Positions 1 through 10,077 of a stretch of 64,000 nucleotides of DNA are shown here, piece after piece. The notes under the pieces are model-generated. The model worked only from the letters and a program-made list of their open reading frames with translations. It was not told where the DNA came from and did not search any database. Both the position numbers and the translations under genes were made by a program. Source of the stretch: Actinobacillus porcinus (GTDB taxonomy: Bacteria > Pseudomonadota > Gammaproteobacteria > Enterobacterales > Pasteurellaceae). The first letter of the stretch is position 1. Every line of letters begins with the position of its first letter. The stretch covers positions 124,001-188,000 of the forward strand of contig NZ_CABFKI010000001.1 of NCBI RefSeq assembly GCF_901764995.1. Direction: 5' to 3'.

Positions 1-195
1 AATATCTTTTTTGGTAAATCCGAAATCGCTGATTAATTCAGGAGATGAGAGTAAAAAGTTATTGCGTAGAATATAATACGCAGTATAACCAATAAAAATA
101 CCAAATAGTGCCTGCCAACGTAATCGGTTATAACGTTGACGAATTTCTTCATTTGGCACAGGTTGGCCTGGCTTCGAGGCTAAAAAGGAAATCAT
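1..195 (-). CDS. pgtP: Phosphoglycerate transporter PgtP, N-terminal part
   Basis: The first 65 codons of a major-facilitator antiporter run off the left edge of the window. The N-terminus has a basic stretch (RQRYNRLRWQ) followed by a first membrane segment ending in the YYILRNNF motif, which is typical of the organophosphate:phosphate antiporters UhpT, GlpT and PgtP. The divergent neighbours are a PgtC-PgtB-PgtA regulatory set, so phosphoglycerate:phosphate exchange across the inner membrane is the best assignment. The ATG at 195-193 follows a good ribosome site (GGAG, seven bases upstream). UhpC is the main alternative. Confidence 0.8.
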   Translation of the reverse strand, partial: MISFLASKPGQPVPNEEIRQRYNRLRWQALFGIFIGYTAYYILRNNFLLSSPELISDFGFTKKDI

Positions 196-478
196 AATAT
201 TACTCCATAAATAAATTATTGATTAAAGATTTGTATTTCTAATGTTAGAAATTAGATGGTATGTTAATATGGGTTAGAGCAAAGTCAATATATTGATTTT
301 TAAGTCAAAATTGTCTCATTTATTAAGATTGCGTGTCAAAAATGACACAAGTTAGAATATTTTAAATCCATAAGTATTAATTCTTAATTAATTGGGGCAA
401 AATTGGGGTAATAATAGATTTGTAAATTTTTAGAAAATTTTTATTTTGTGATCGGAATCACATAAAAAGGCGACAAAA
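196..478. promoter_or_regulatory. Divergent pgtP/pgtC control region
   Basis: This AT-rich 283-base gap separates pgtP from pgtC and holds no gene. Two symmetrical sites stand out: a perfect 6-4-6 inverted repeat at 333-348 (GTGTCA-AAAA-TGACAC) and a perfect CRP consensus at 447-462, listed separately. The first is a candidate operator for the PgtA response regulator, which is inference from position only. Confidence 0.55.
447..462. promoter_or_regulatory. CRP site, perfect consensus
   Basis: TGTGA-TCGGAA-TCACA matches the CRP consensus (TGTGA-N6-TCACA) in both half-sites. Its centre lies about 24 bases before the pgtC start codon, which is too close for ordinary activation of pgtC. It may act on the divergent pgtP promoter or repress pgtC. 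Confidence 0.7.
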
Positions 479-1705
479 ATGAAGAAATTTTGTTTAATAC
501 TTATTTTTCTTTTAAATATATTCTTTCCAGTCAAGGCAAAAGAGTTAGTCATTGCAACTTCATTTTCCCCTGATACCAGTGAATACTTAGCTCAACAATG
601 GCAAGCTATCTATCCTGATAAAAAGATTAGATTAATAAATCGAACGGTGAATTCATTAACACAGTTATTAACGCGATCCAATGTGGAAGATGTAGATCTT
701 ATTATGAGTTCTTCACCTTTCCTATTTCAGCGATTACAGGATTCTCAACGTTTATTGATTTTACCGGAAAAATTACAGAAAAATCATCACTGGGTGCCTA
801 AAAGCCTGGCAACCACCACGACCACTGTCGCCTTTTCCGGTTATGGCATTTTTTACCACAAAGAACTCTTAAAAACACTGAATTTACCCGCACCGACGGA
901 CTGGGACAGCCTGATGAATTCAAACTATTTCAATAAGTTATTAATCAGCTCGCCCTCTCGTTCAGGAACTAATCACATCATGTTGGAAATGTTGCTACAA
1001 CAACGCGGTTGGCAGCAGGGATGGCAGGATTTTCTCACGCTGGCAAGTAATGTTTCTTTAATTTCATCCCGGAGTTTTAACGTGGCGGAAAAAATTCAAA
1101 TGGGATTAGCCGCGGCAGGATTAAGTATCGACACCTATACGACTTATACTCACGACGATCCCCAGGTCGGATTTGTTTATTTTCCGCGTTCCGTTATTTC
1201 GCCGACATTTATTGCTATCCATAAAAACAGCCGAAATATTGAAGATGCACAAAACTTCATTAGCTATCTGCTTTCGGACAAAGGACAAAAAATCGTGGCC
1301 GAACACCGTTTCGCCAAATTTCCCGTTGTGGATTTACCGAAAAATGACCGTTTATATGCGCAACAACAGAAATTATTGGCGGAACCTTTATTGGATTATG
1401 ATTTATTACTGGCCCGCCAATATTTAGTCGAAAAATTATTCGATATCGCCATTACTTTCCGCTTAACTCAATTAAAAGAAGCCTGGGCGGTAATTTATGC
1501 AAAAGAGAAAAAAACAAACAAAAAACTGACCGCACTTCGTCAAATTTTAACAGCGATTCCCGTTGACGAAAAACAAGCCAATGACGAAATTTACTTATCC
1601 CGATTAAAAAATGATCGCAGTTTTGCCGTTCAACAGGAAAAGCAATGGGCAATATTCTTTCAGCAACAAATTAATCGGGTATTAAGCCAAATTGAGGAAG
1701 AATAA
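479..1705 (+). CDS. pgtC: Phosphoglycerate transport regulatory protein PgtC
   Basis: 408 residues with a cleavable signal peptide (MKKFCLILIFLLNIFFPVKA) followed by a periplasmic solute-binding fold of the iron/spermidine-binding type. In Salmonella, PgtC works with the sensor kinase PgtB to induce the pgtP transporter when phosphoglycerates are outside the cell; this protein probably senses the ligand for PgtB. It is followed after two bases by pgtB, and then pgtA, on the same strand, so the three form one operon. Assignment rests on the family resemblance and on the pgtP-pgtC-pgtB-pgtA gene order. Confidence 0.8.
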   Translation: MKKFCLILIFLLNIFFPVKAKELVIATSFSPDTSEYLAQQWQAIYPDKKIRLINRTVNSLTQLLTRSNVEDVDLIMSSSPFLFQRLQDSQRLLILPEKLQKNHHWVPKSLATTTTTVAFSGYGIFYHKELLKTLNLPAPTDWDSLMNSNYFNKLLISSPSRSGTNHIMLEMLLQQRGWQQGWQDFLTLASNVSLISSRSFNVAEKIQMGLAAAGLSIDTYTTYTHDDPQVGFVYFPRSVISPTFIAIHKNSRNIEDAQNFISYLLSDKGQKIVAEHRFAKFPVVDLPKNDRLYAQQQKLLAEPLLDYDLLLARQYLVEKLFDIAITFRLTQLKEAWAVIYAKEKKTNKKLTALRQILTAIPVDEKQANDEIYLSRLKNDRSFAVQQEKQWAIFFQQQINRVLSQIEEE

Positions 1706-1707
1706 CA

Positions 1708-3639
1708 GTGAATAAATCCGGTATTATTAAAACTCTAAAAAATGCTTTAAATATGGGGTTATTATTTACCTGCATTATCGGCACCGTCAGTTTAATTTCA
1801 TGGTATCAGCAGCATAAACAGGTGAATTACATTTTAAATGATTATTTTCCTAAAACGAACCTAGCATTAAAGTTAGATGACAATGTCAATTCTTTTATCA
1901 ACGAATTGGATCGTTTTTCCGCCGTGAAAAATAATCCGGTTCGTCAGACTATGTTTAAACAACTTAATCTGCAATTAATCGAAATTGAAAAAAACGCTTT
2001 AGCGTTAACAGAACCTGATAACCAAACAATACTTTCCCAAAACATATCCGATTTGAAATCATTAATCGGTCAAATAGACAATAATATTTCGCAATATTTT
2101 TATATTGAACAAAAGAAACAGGAATTATTTACTAAAATTCAATGGCTGCATGACGATTTTAATAATGAAATTGTGGCGTTAGGGCAAGAATTAAACTGGC
2201 AGCAAATCAACTTTACCGAGCCGGGCGAACGCGCACGAAAGACCTTAATGCTGAATCTACAAGATGAATTACAAAGCATGACCAAATTAAAAAATATGGA
2301 AGAACAAATAAAAAATGAAATCACACAATTTATTTATTCATTGGAACAACAAAATATTAGTGAAGGATATCAAAATCTAAAAAACATCATTCTGAATATT
2401 TATTTAAACGAACAAAAGAAACCGAATAAAGCCAGTCTGGCGACTTTACAACAAATGGTAGAAACGCTGGTTAATATTACTAAACCGGGAGAAGAATTAG
2501 ATCTGTTAATTACCAATATAAATAACCATCAGCAATCTCTGAATAATATTGCTTCGCATCAGGAAAAAATATTGTATGCTATCCGTAATTTGACCGATAA
2601 AATCTTATCGAAAACAAAAGATAAATTCAGCATGCTGAATGGTCAGCTGAAAACTCAAACGGAAATCAGCGGAATGATTATTTTGATGTCCTTAATGATT
2701 ATTTTATTATTTATTTGGCTGTTTAATCGTTTTTATTTACAAAAACATTTAACCAAACGTTTTGAAGAATTAATTGAATCCGTCAAATTATTAAACCAAG
2801 GAAAAGAAGATCCGCCTATTCAAATCATCGGTAACGACGAAATTTCAGAAATTAATCGACTATTAAAGAAACATACCGAAATTTTGCAGGAACGACGGAT
2901 TATTCAACAAAATTTACAGGATACGCAAAACGAATTAATTCAAACGGCAAAACTCGCGGTGGTCGGGCAAACCATGACCATGCTGGCGCATGAAATTAAT
3001 CAGCCGTTAAATGCGATGTCTATTTATCTGTTCAATCTGAAAAAAATGCTGCAACAACAAGATTACCACCAAGTGGCGGATTATACGGCAAAAATTACCG
3101 GACTAACGGAACGAATAGGACGCATTGTAAAAGGCCTGCGCCAATTTACCAAGCGGACTAATCAAATGGAACCTTTGCAACCCATCGATCTGCATACGGT
3201 GATTAACGAAGCCTGGTCATTACTTGAATTGCGTCATCAACCGCTGCACGCGATCTTATCCGTTCAGGGAAATGCGACGATATTGGGTAATAACCTGCTG
3301 TTGGAACAGATTTTTGTCAATTTATTCAACAATGCGTTGGAAGCGTGTAAAAGCCGACCGCATATTTCGGTGAAAATCACCTCCGAGCGACAAAAAACTT
3401 ATGTTTATGTGGAAGATAACGGTATCGGTTGGCAAACCGATAATATCAATAAATTGTTACAACCTTTTTACAGCAGTAAAGAAGTCGGTTTGGGCTTAGG
3501 ATTAACAATCTGTCGCCATATTATGAACCAATTCAACGGAAACCTTTATATCGCTTCCAGTTTTCAACAAAGTGCGGTCATTATTTTAGAATTTCCGCAA
3601 CTATATCAAAAAATTACGGGTAACCATCATGAAAAATAA
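1708..3639 (+). CDS. pgtB: Sensor histidine kinase PgtB
   Basis: 643 residues. A membrane segment at about 15-33 and another at about 322-341 flank a large periplasmic helical domain, followed by a HAMP-like linker. The kinase core has the phosphoacceptor motif AHEINQPLN (His428), an N box (NALEAC), and glycine-rich ATP-lid motifs VEDNGIGW and VGLGLGLTICRHI near the C-terminus. Start is a GTG two bases after the pgtC stop, behind GAGGAAG. It overlaps the next gene by 11 bases, implying translational coupling. Its expected partner is the PgtA receiver domain immediately downstream. Confidence 0.85.
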   Translation: MNKSGIIKTLKNALNMGLLFTCIIGTVSLISWYQQHKQVNYILNDYFPKTNLALKLDDNVNSFINELDRFSAVKNNPVRQTMFKQLNLQLIEIEKNALALTEPDNQTILSQNISDLKSLIGQIDNNISQYFYIEQKKQELFTKIQWLHDDFNNEIVALGQELNWQQINFTEPGERARKTLMLNLQDELQSMTKLKNMEEQIKNEITQFIYSLEQQNISEGYQNLKNIILNIYLNEQKKPNKASLATLQQMVETLVNITKPGEELDLLITNINNHQQSLNNIASHQEKILYAIRNLTDKILSKTKDKFSMLNGQLKTQTEISGMIILMSLMIILLFIWLFNRFYLQKHLTKRFEELIESVKLLNQGKEDPPIQIIGNDEISEINRLLKKHTEILQERRIIQQNLQDTQNELIQTAKLAVVGQTMTMLAHEINQPLNAMSIYLFNLKKMLQQQDYHQVADYTAKITGLTERIGRIVKGLRQFTKRTNQMEPLQPIDLHTVINEAWSLLELRHQPLHAILSVQGNATILGNNLLLEQIFVNLFNNALEACKSRPHISVKITSERQKTYVYVEDNGIGWQTDNINKLLQPFYSSKEVGLGLGLTICRHIMNQFNGNLYIASSFQQSAVIILEFPQLYQKITGNHHEK

Positions 3640-4884
3640 AAGCCAAGTGTTGTTAATCGACGACGATCCGGATGTATTGCAGGCTTATCAGGCATTGCTG
3701 GCTTTAGAGAGCGACGAAAAAGGCTATGAAATTATCGCACTGAATAATCCGTTAGACGCTGAATCCATCATTACGGAAGACTGGCAAGGCGTGGTGGTGA
3801 GCGATATTTATATGCCGCAATTGTCCGGCTGGCAGTTGCTTGAACGGTTGCACGAAAAGGATAAAAATCTCCCCGTCATTTTAATTACCGGACACGGCGA
3901 CGTACCAATGGCGATCGACGCCATGCAAAAAGGCGCGTTTTATTTTATCGAAAAACCGGTGGATCCCGAACGTTTGCTGCAACAAATCGATCTGGCGTTA
4001 ACCCAGCGTCAGGCGCAATTGGCGTTAAAACATTGGCAACAACAAGAGCTGGAAACTCATCTTATCGGGCAAAGTAAATGGATAAAAAATTTACGCCGGC
4101 GTTTACAGCAATTATCGCAAACGGATTTACCCATTTTTATTTTCGGCGAAATCGGCACGGGAAAAACCTTGACCGCACATTATCTGCACGAATTGGCTAA
4201 AACGCGTTTTCCGCAAAAACAAAGTCTCGAACTTCTCGGCGAATGCGATACCGAAGAATTGCAATCTCAATTAAACGCCGCGCAAAATACGACGTTCATT
4301 ATCAAAAATATTGAATATTTGACCAATGCAGCGCAAAAATTACTGGCTCAGTTTATTTTACGCAACCCCAATGCCAGAATTATTGCCCTCAGCCAATATT
4401 CCCCGCAACAATTATTGGCGCAGGCCAAATTGTTGCCCGAATTGTTTTATTCGTTTTCCCTGACCCAAATCGAATGCCTGCCGTTATCTCATCGCACGTC
4501 GGACATTGAGCCCTTGTTCCGTCATTATCTCGCCGTCACCTGCGATAAACTGAATAAGAAAAAGCCCGCCATAACGGAAGCATTCATCAAGCAATTATTG
4601 TCCCAACAATGGCTGGGAAATATCAGCCAACTGATTCATACGGCGGAACTTTACGCGGTGGGCATCACCGTACAGAACGATAATTTGCATTTCACGCAAG
4701 ATAAGAAAGCGAATTATCGCTCGACAGTTTAATTGAAGAGTATGAAAAAAATATTATCGCCGACGTGTTAGACCGCTTTCAGGGCAAAATTAACGATGCC
4801 GCCGCTTATTTGCAGATTCCCCGCAAAAAACTCTATTTGCGCATGAAAAAATACGATCTCAACAAAGAAGATTATAAAGAATAG
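3629..4884 (+). pseudogene. pgtA: Response regulator PgtA, frameshifted before its DNA-binding domain
   Basis: The open frame 3629-4732 encodes 367 residues: a receiver domain (acid pocket D11-D13, phosphoacceptor D59, K109) and an AAA+-like domain with a P-loop GEIGTGKT at 173-180. It ends in an early TAA at 4730. The -1 frame continues without a break to TAG at 4882-4884 and encodes the missing Fis-type helix-turn-helix end (about residues RKKLYLRMKKYDL). One extra A in the AAA run at 4706-4708 would restore a 418-residue protein. As read, the protein cannot bind DNA. The AAA+ domain lacks GAFTGA and has FIIKNIE where Walker B acidic residues belong, so sigma-54 activation is unlikely even if intact. 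Confidence 0.85.
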
Positions 4885-4950
4885 AGATTACCTATCTTTA
4901 ATGGTTTTTACTGCTTGTCAGATAAACTTTTCTTGTTATAACGGTAGAAA

Positions 4951-4990
4951 ATACCCCAGTATCTTATGATTAGCTAAAATACTGGGGCAT
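4951..4990 (-). terminator. Terminator of uhpT
   Basis: A 12-base stem built on CCCCAGTAT/ATACTGGGG lies between pgtA and uhpT. On the minus strand it is followed by TATTTTC, so it most likely ends uhpT transcripts; the plus strand has weaker T content. Confidence 0.65.
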
Positions 4991-5009
4991 TACGAGAGAA
5001 TATAGAGAA

Positions 5010-6395
5010 TTAAGCTTGTGCTTTTAATCTTTTTTCGCGGCGGATTTTTTTCTCTTCTGCGATGGCGACAAAGCCCAATAAAATTAAACAGGCAATCACA
5101 GAAATATCTAATGCCGCAAAGGTGCCCGCCCATCCTGTTAAACCGAAAATTGGTGTACCGTCAGCGATCATGCCTAAACCTAATTTTGCGAAGCTATCGC
5201 CGATTAAGTAAGCGAACGTGCCTTTAACGCCATCAGCGACAGCGATACCACGTTTTGGTACGAAGCCTACCGCGGCTACGCCGATAAGTAATTGAGGGCC
5301 GAACACTAAGAAACCTAAGATGAATAATGCACCTAAATACATATATTCATTGGTCGCGTGTTGGTAGAACTCAAGCATAAAAATGATTAATCCTAAGGCG
5401 ATACAAGCCGTTAAGCCACGGCGACCATTCGCTAAATCTGACAAATAACCCCATAAGAATGTGCCTACTAAGGCGCCCACTTCAAATAAGGCGAAGCCTG
5501 AGATGGCTGCTTCTTTGGTGAAACCCAGTTGTTCGTAAGCATAAACAGGTGACCATTGGTCGATACCGATACGCACGATATAAAGGAAAACGTTGGCAAA
5601 ACAAAGTAACCAAATGACTTTATTTTTTAATACGTAATTCACAAAGATTTGCCATTTGGTGAGCTGTTCTTTTTCCGCATGAAGATCTTCTTCAGAAATT
5701 TCTTCGCCGAATAATTCTTCTGCTTTACCTAAGCCGTAGGCTTCTGGTGAATCGCTTCCGTAACGTAAGCCAATAAAGCCGATAATCAATGCCACAATCG
5801 ATGGGAAGATGAACATACCGATAACATGACCATTAAAGACCACATTCGCACCAAATAACGCCACACCTGCCGCTGCCGCACCACCTACGTTGTGCGATAA
5901 GTTCCAGAAACCAAGGAAGGTTCCGCGTTTTTTGCGTGGTGTCCATTTGGTAATGGTCGAGTAGCTTGATGAGCCGCCTGTGGATTGGAAGAAACCACTT
6001 AACGCATAGAACGCCACCATTAAGAATAATGATACGCTGCCATGCCCCATGCTCGCGCTAAAGCCAAGCATACAAAGTGCGGATAAAATGAGCATAAACG
6101 GCACAAATTGTTTCGTATTTTTACCGTCTGCATAGTAAGAAACAACGGTTTTACCCACACCGTAAGTAATTGAAAAACCTAAACCAATTAAACCTAAGTC
6201 GGTTTTTGTTAACCCGTAGGTTTCAATCATATCATTTTGTGCAATGTTGAAATTTTTACGAATTAAATACATTGCCATATAACCGAAAAATACCACCAAA
6301 TAAGATTGCATAAACGGTTTAAACCACATTTTACGGCGTTCTTCCACAGGAAGATCCAGCGTTGGTTTTCTTACTTCTTCAAGAAATTTAAGCAT
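5010..6395 (-). CDS. uhpT: Hexose-6-phosphate:phosphate antiporter UhpT
   Basis: 461 residues, close to the 463 of E. coli UhpT and nearly collinear with it throughout (start [68 protein letters not shown]). About 12 membrane segments of the major facilitator superfamily. It imports glucose-6-phosphate and other hexose phosphates in exchange for phosphate. The E. coli regulators uhpABC are not next to it; the convergent neighbours are the related pgt genes. An inverted repeat ATCTAT-AAAGG-ATAGAT at 6442-6458, about 50 bases upstream of the start, may be regulatory. GlpT was considered and rejected on sequence. Confidence 0.95.
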   Translation of the reverse strand: MLKFLEEVRKPTLDLPVEERRKMWFKPFMQSYLVVFFGYMAMYLIRKNFNIAQNDMIETYGLTKTDLGLIGLGFSITYGVGKTVVSYYADGKNTKQFVPFMLILSALCMLGFSASMGHGSVSLFLMVAFYALSGFFQSTGGSSSYSTITKWTPRKKRGTFLGFWNLSHNVGGAAAAGVALFGANVVFNGHVIGMFIFPSIVALIIGFIGLRYGSDSPEAYGLGKAEELFGEEISEEDLHAEKEQLTKWQIFVNYVLKNKVIWLLCFANVFLYIVRIGIDQWSPVYAYEQLGFTKEAAISGFALFEVGALVGTFLWGYLSDLANGRRGLTACIALGLIIFMLEFYQHATNEYMYLGALFILGFLVFGPQLLIGVAAVGFVPKRGIAVADGVKGTFAYLIGDSFAKLGLGMIADGTPIFGLTGWAGTFAALDISVIACLILLGFVAIAEEKKIRREKRLKAQA

Positions 6396-6665
6396 AAGAG
6401 AATCCTAAAATAATAGTTGTTTTATTGTCTTATATAAAGCCATCTATAAAGGATAGATAGACCCTAAAAGAGCGCGAATGATCTACTAATTTTGTTTGCT
6501 TTGCAATAGGGGCGGTTTATATTTATCAAAAATCTGAATGTCTTTTTTGATTTAGCGCAAGGAAAGTTTTAATGATTTCCGAAATACCTAAAACAGGGTA
6601 ATAAAAACTAACCATTCCTATTTTATAATTTAAGTCAGTAAAAAAGCCTTTCAGCAGGAGCTAAT
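6396..6665. promoter_or_regulatory. Divergent uhpT/napF region with FNR-like site
   Basis: No gene is visible in these 270 bases. At 6547-6560 TTGAT-TTAG-CGCAA matches the FNR consensus TTGAT-N4-ATCAA fully in one half and three of five bases in the other; it lies about 110 bases before napF. Anaerobic FNR control is known for nap operons, but this site is weak evidence. Confidence 0.4.
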
Positions 6666-7211
6666 TTGACGGAGAAACACCTACCGCGCCGCCGGTTTTT
6701 ACGTGGGGAATTTTTCACTGCGTTGCAATCAGACAGCGTTAAAACCCAGGGTTTTCAAGGTATTCGCCCCCCTTGGTCGAAATCGGAAGAAGACTTTGTG
6801 GCAGGTTGTACACGCTGTGGTGATTGCATTGCTGTTTGTGAAACACAAATTTTGGTTAAAGGCGATGGGGGTTTTCCTGAAGTTAAATTTGCGCTGGGTG
6901 AATGTACTTTTTGTCAGAAATGCGTAGAAGTTTGTAAACAACCTATTTTTCGACCGCACTTTTCTCAACCAAACTTGGGCGAGCAAGCAGAGCAACCTTG
7001 GTCACATAAAATTGAGATACAAAGTCGCTGTTTGGCATTTCATGCGGTGGAATGTCGGGCTTGTGAAGATAACTGTGAAAGCCGCGCGATTCGATTTAAG
7101 CGTGAAATAGGTGGGGTAGCCAAACCGCAGGTCGATTTAGACCGTTGCAACGGCTGTGGTGCCTGTATAGGTGTTTGCCCTGTCAGTGCGGTGAGAATAT
7201 TGAGAGAATGA
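6666..7211 (+). CDS. napF: Ferredoxin-type protein NapF
   Basis: 181 residues with four clustered cysteine motifs for [4Fe-4S] centres: CTRCGDCIAVC at 48-58, CTFCQKCVEVC at 80-90, a variant CRACEDNC group, and CNGCGACIGVC near the end. NapF is a cytoplasmic protein thought to help load or activate the NapA catalytic subunit. The start is TTG at 6666, chosen because AGGAG lies five bases upstream and the N-terminus matches the family (MTEKHLPRRRFLRGEF). It opens the nap operon; its stop overlaps the start of napD. A Hin-type uptake signal lies inside the gene at 6953. Confidence 0.92.
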   Translation: MTEKHLPRRRFLRGEFFTALQSDSVKTQGFQGIRPPWSKSEEDFVAGCTRCGDCIAVCETQILVKGDGGFPEVKFALGECTFCQKCVEVCKQPIFRPHFSQPNLGEQAEQPWSHKIEIQSRCLAFHAVECRACEDNCESRAIRFKREIGGVAKPQVDLDRCNGCGACIGVCPVSAVRILRE

Positions 7212-7474
7212 TGAGTAATTTTGATTTAAACAAAAGCTGGTATGTGTGCAGCCTTGTGGTGCAAGCTAAACCTGCAAAACTTGAGCAAGTTCAAGCAGAT
7301 ATTTTGAACATTCCGCACAGTGAAATTCACGGTGTGAAAGAAGAGGAAGGCAAGATTATCGTGACCATTGAAAGCGATAGACAACTTGCGCTAGCAGATA
7401 GAATTGATGAAGTAAAAGAAATTGATGGAGTGATTGTCGTTTCGTTAATTTCGAACTATCTCGATGAGAAATAA
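7208..7474 (+). CDS. napD: NapA signal-peptide-binding chaperone NapD
   Basis: 88 residues of the small ferredoxin-fold NapD family (WYVCSLVVQAKPAKLEQVQ, then GKIIVTIES). NapD binds the twin-arginine leader of NapA and holds back export until the molybdenum cofactor is inserted. The start is one of two adjacent ATG codons at 7208 or 7211; the first overlaps the napF stop in ATGA. A longer open frame begins upstream at 7145 inside napF but is not the gene. Confidence 0.92.
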   Translation: MMSNFDLNKSWYVCSLVVQAKPAKLEQVQADILNIPHSEIHGVKEEEGKIIVTIESDRQLALADRIDEVKEIDGVIVVSLISNYLDEK

Positions 7475-7509
7475 TTGTGGGGATTTCGATCCTCCACTGC
7501 TATCAAAAC

Positions 7510-7539
7510 GGACACACGCAGTGTGTCCCTACAAGCGGT
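7510..7539. repeat. Palindromic element joined to an Apl-type uptake signal
   Basis: GGACACAC-GCA-GTGTGTCC is a perfect 8-base stem followed by CTACA; the last bases run into ACAAGCGGT (7531-7539), the uptake signal of the Actinobacillus pleuropneumoniae clade. It lies in the 93-base gap between napD and napA. The same join, CCCTACAAGCGGT, recurs in inverted orientation after napA. Confidence 0.7.
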
Positions 7540-7567
7540 TTAATTTTTAACTTAAGTGGGAAACATT

Positions 7568-10075
7568 ATGGAACTTAATCGTAGAGATTTTATGAAAGCT
7601 AATGCGGCGATTGCAGCTGCTGCGGCTGCTGGTATGACGATCCCTGTGAAAAACGTCTATGCGGCTGATGATATGGGGATTAAGTGGGATAAAGCACCGT
7701 GCCGTTTCTGTGGTACGGGCTGTAGCGTATTAGTGGGTACAAAAGATGGGCGTGTTGTGGCAACCCAAGGCGACCCGGATGCAGAAGTAAACCGTGGTTT
7801 AAACTGTATTAAAGGCTATTTCTTATCCAAAATTATGTATGGTGCTGACCGTGTTCAAACGCCATTACTACGTATGAAAGACGGTAAATTCCACAAAGAA
7901 GGGGACTTTACGCCGGTTTCGTGGGATCAAGCCTTTAGCATTATGGCAGATAAAATCAAAACGATTTTAAAAGAGAAAAAAGATCCAAATGCAATCGGTA
8001 TGTTCTCTTCTGGTCAAACAACGATTTTTGAAGGCTATGCCAAAGTGAAACTTTGGAAAGGTGGTTTACGTTCAAATACCATTGACCCGAATGCGCGTCA
8101 CTGTATGGCTTCGGCAGCGGTTGCCTTTATGCGTACTTTTGGTATGGACGAGCCAATGGGCTGTTATAACGACATTGAAAAAACCAATGCTTTCGTGCTT
8201 TGGGGTTCAAATATGGCGGAAATGCACCCAATTTTATGGAGCCGTATTTCTGACCGCCGTTTATCTGATGACAAAGTGAAAGTTGTGGTAATGTCCACTT
8301 TTGAGCATCGTTCTTTTGAACTTGCGGATACACCAATTATTTTTAAACCGCACTCAGATTTAGCGATTCTCAACTATATCGCCAACTACATTATCCAAAA
8401 CGATAAAGTGAATTGGGATTTTGTGAATAAGCACACCAAATTCAAACGTGGCGAAACCGATATTGGCTACGGCTTACGTCCGGAACATCCGTTACAAAAA
8501 GCGGCGAAAAATGTGAAAACAGCGGGCAAAATGCACGATTCTGATTTTGAAGAATTCAAGAAAATCGTTGCACCTTATACCTTAGAAAAAGCCCACGAAA
8601 TTTCAGGCGTGCCAAAAGATCAGCTTGAAGCGTTAGCAAAAATGTATGCGGATCCAAACCAAACAATGGTTTCTTTCTGGACAATGGGCTTTAACCAGCA
8701 CACTCGTGGCGTATGGGTAAACCATATGATTTACAACGTGCATTTATTAACCGGTAAAATCTCAACCCCGGGTTGTGGCCCGTTCTCATTGACCGGTCAG
8801 CCGTCCGCTTGTGGTACTGCACGTGAGGTGGGGACTTTCGTACACCGTTTACCGGCGGATATGGTGGTAACTAATCCGAAACACGTAGAAATCGTAGAAA
8901 AAGCGTGGAAATTACCGAAAGGTGCGATCCCAACCGTACCAGGTTACCCTGCGGTGATGCAAAGCCGTATGTTAAAAGACAGTAAGATGAATTTCTTATG
9001 GCAACTTTGTACTAACAATATGCAAGGCGGCCCGAATATCAATGAAGAAATTTTCCCGGGCTGGCGTAATCCGGACAACTTTATTGTGGTATCAGACCCT
9101 TATCCGTCTGTAAGTGCGGTCGCTGCGGACTTAATTTTACCAACCTGTATGTGGGTGGAAAAAGAAGGGGCTTATGGTAACGCAGAACGCCGTACTCAAT
9201 TCTGGCGTCAGCAAGTGAAAGGCCCGGGCGACTCTCGTTCAGATTTATGGCAAATTGTCGAATTTTCAAAATACTTCAAAACAGAAGACGTTTGGAGCGA
9301 AGAGCTATTAGCACAAATGCCTGAATATCGCGGCAAAACCCTTTACCAAGTGCTGTATGAAAATGGCGAAGTGAATAAATTTGAAACGCCGAAAAATGTT
9401 CCAGGCTATTTAAATGATGAAGCAGAGCACTTCGGTTATTACCTACAAAAAGGCTTGTTTGAAGAATACGCACAATTTGGGCGTGGACACGGACACGACT
9501 TAGCGTCATTTGATACTTATCATCAAGTGCGTGGTTTACGTTGGCCGGTGGTAAAAGATGAAAAAACGGGCGAGTTCAAAGAGACACTTTGGCGTTACCG
9601 TGAAGGTTTCGACCCTTATGTAAAAGAAGGGGAAGGCGTGGCATTCTACGGTTATCCGGATAAGAAAGCGATTATTTTAGGCGTGCCTTATGAAGGTCCG
9701 GCAGAAAGTCCTGATGAAGAATATCCGTTATGGTTATGTACCGGTCGTGTGCTTGAACATTGGCATACAGGGACAATGACACGCCGTGTACCTGAATTAC
9801 ACCGTGCATTCCCAAATAACCTCTGCTGGATGCACCCTGCGGATGCGAAGAAATACGGCTTACGACACGGCGATAAAGTGAAATTAATTACCCGCCGTGG
9901 TGAAATGATTACTCACTTAGACACCCGTGGTCGTAATAAATGTCCGGAAGGTTTAATTTACACCACCTTCTTTGATGCAGGGCAGTTAGCTAATAAATTA
10001 ACGCTAGATGCAACGGATCCAATTTCAGGCGAAACCGATTTCAAAAAATGTGCGGTTAAAGTGGTGAAGGCGTAA
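7568..10075 (+). CDS. napA: Periplasmic nitrate reductase catalytic subunit NapA
   Basis: 835 residues. The twin-arginine leader ([19 protein letters not shown]) directs the folded protein to the periplasm. The N-terminal cysteine set CRFCGTGC with a later Cys binds a [4Fe-4S] centre, and [12 protein letters not shown] supplies the molybdenum-coordinating Cys. The protein reduces nitrate to nitrite with a bis-MGD cofactor, taking electrons from NapB and NapC. ATG at 7568 was chosen over the in-frame GTG at 7556 because GTGGGAA provides the ribosome site and the leader begins MELNRRDF. A Hin-type uptake signal is embedded at 9113. Confidence 0.97.
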   Translation: MELNRRDFMKANAAIAAAAAAGMTIPVKNVYAADDMGIKWDKAPCRFCGTGCSVLVGTKDGRVVATQGDPDAEVNRGLNCIKGYFLSKIMYGADRVQTPLLRMKDGKFHKEGDFTPVSWDQAFSIMADKIKTILKEKKDPNAIGMFSSGQTTIFEGYAKVKLWKGGLRSNTIDPNARHCMASAAVAFMRTFGMDEPMGCYNDIEKTNAFVLWGSNMAEMHPILWSRISDRRLSDDKVKVVVMSTFEHRSFELADTPIIFKPHSDLAILNYIANYIIQNDKVNWDFVNKHTKFKRGETDIGYGLRPEHPLQKAAKNVKTAGKMHDSDFEEFKKIVAPYTLEKAHEISGVPKDQLEALAKMYADPNQTMVSFWTMGFNQHTRGVWVNHMIYNVHLLTGKISTPGCGPFSLTGQPSACGTAREVGTFVHRLPADMVVTNPKHVEIVEKAWKLPKGAIPTVPGYPAVMQSRMLKDSKMNFLWQLCTNNMQGGPNINEEIFPGWRNPDNFIVVSDPYPSVSAVAADLILPTCMWVEKEGAYGNAERRTQFWRQQVKGPGDSRSDLWQIVEFSKYFKTEDVWSEELLAQMPEYRGKTLYQVLYENGEVNKFETPKNVPGYLNDEAEHFGYYLQKGLFEEYAQFGRGHGHDLASFDTYHQVRGLRWPVVKDEKTGEFKETLWRYREGFDPYVKEGEGVAFYGYPDKKAIILGVPYEGPAESPDEEYPLWLCTGRVLEHWHTGTMTRRVPELHRAFPNNLCWMHPADAKKYGLRHGDKVKLITRRGEMITHLDTRGRNKCPEGLIYTTFFDAGQLANKLTLDATDPISGETDFKKCAVKVVKA

Positions 10076-10077
10076 TA

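Noticed and set aside
5010..6395. glpT, glycerol-3-phosphate transporter
   Set aside because: The sequence follows UhpT almost residue for residue, including its N-terminus and length.
7145..7207. Longer N-terminus for NapD
   Set aside because: Lies wholly inside napF; the ATGATG at 7208 gives the family-length protein and the usual ATGA overlap.
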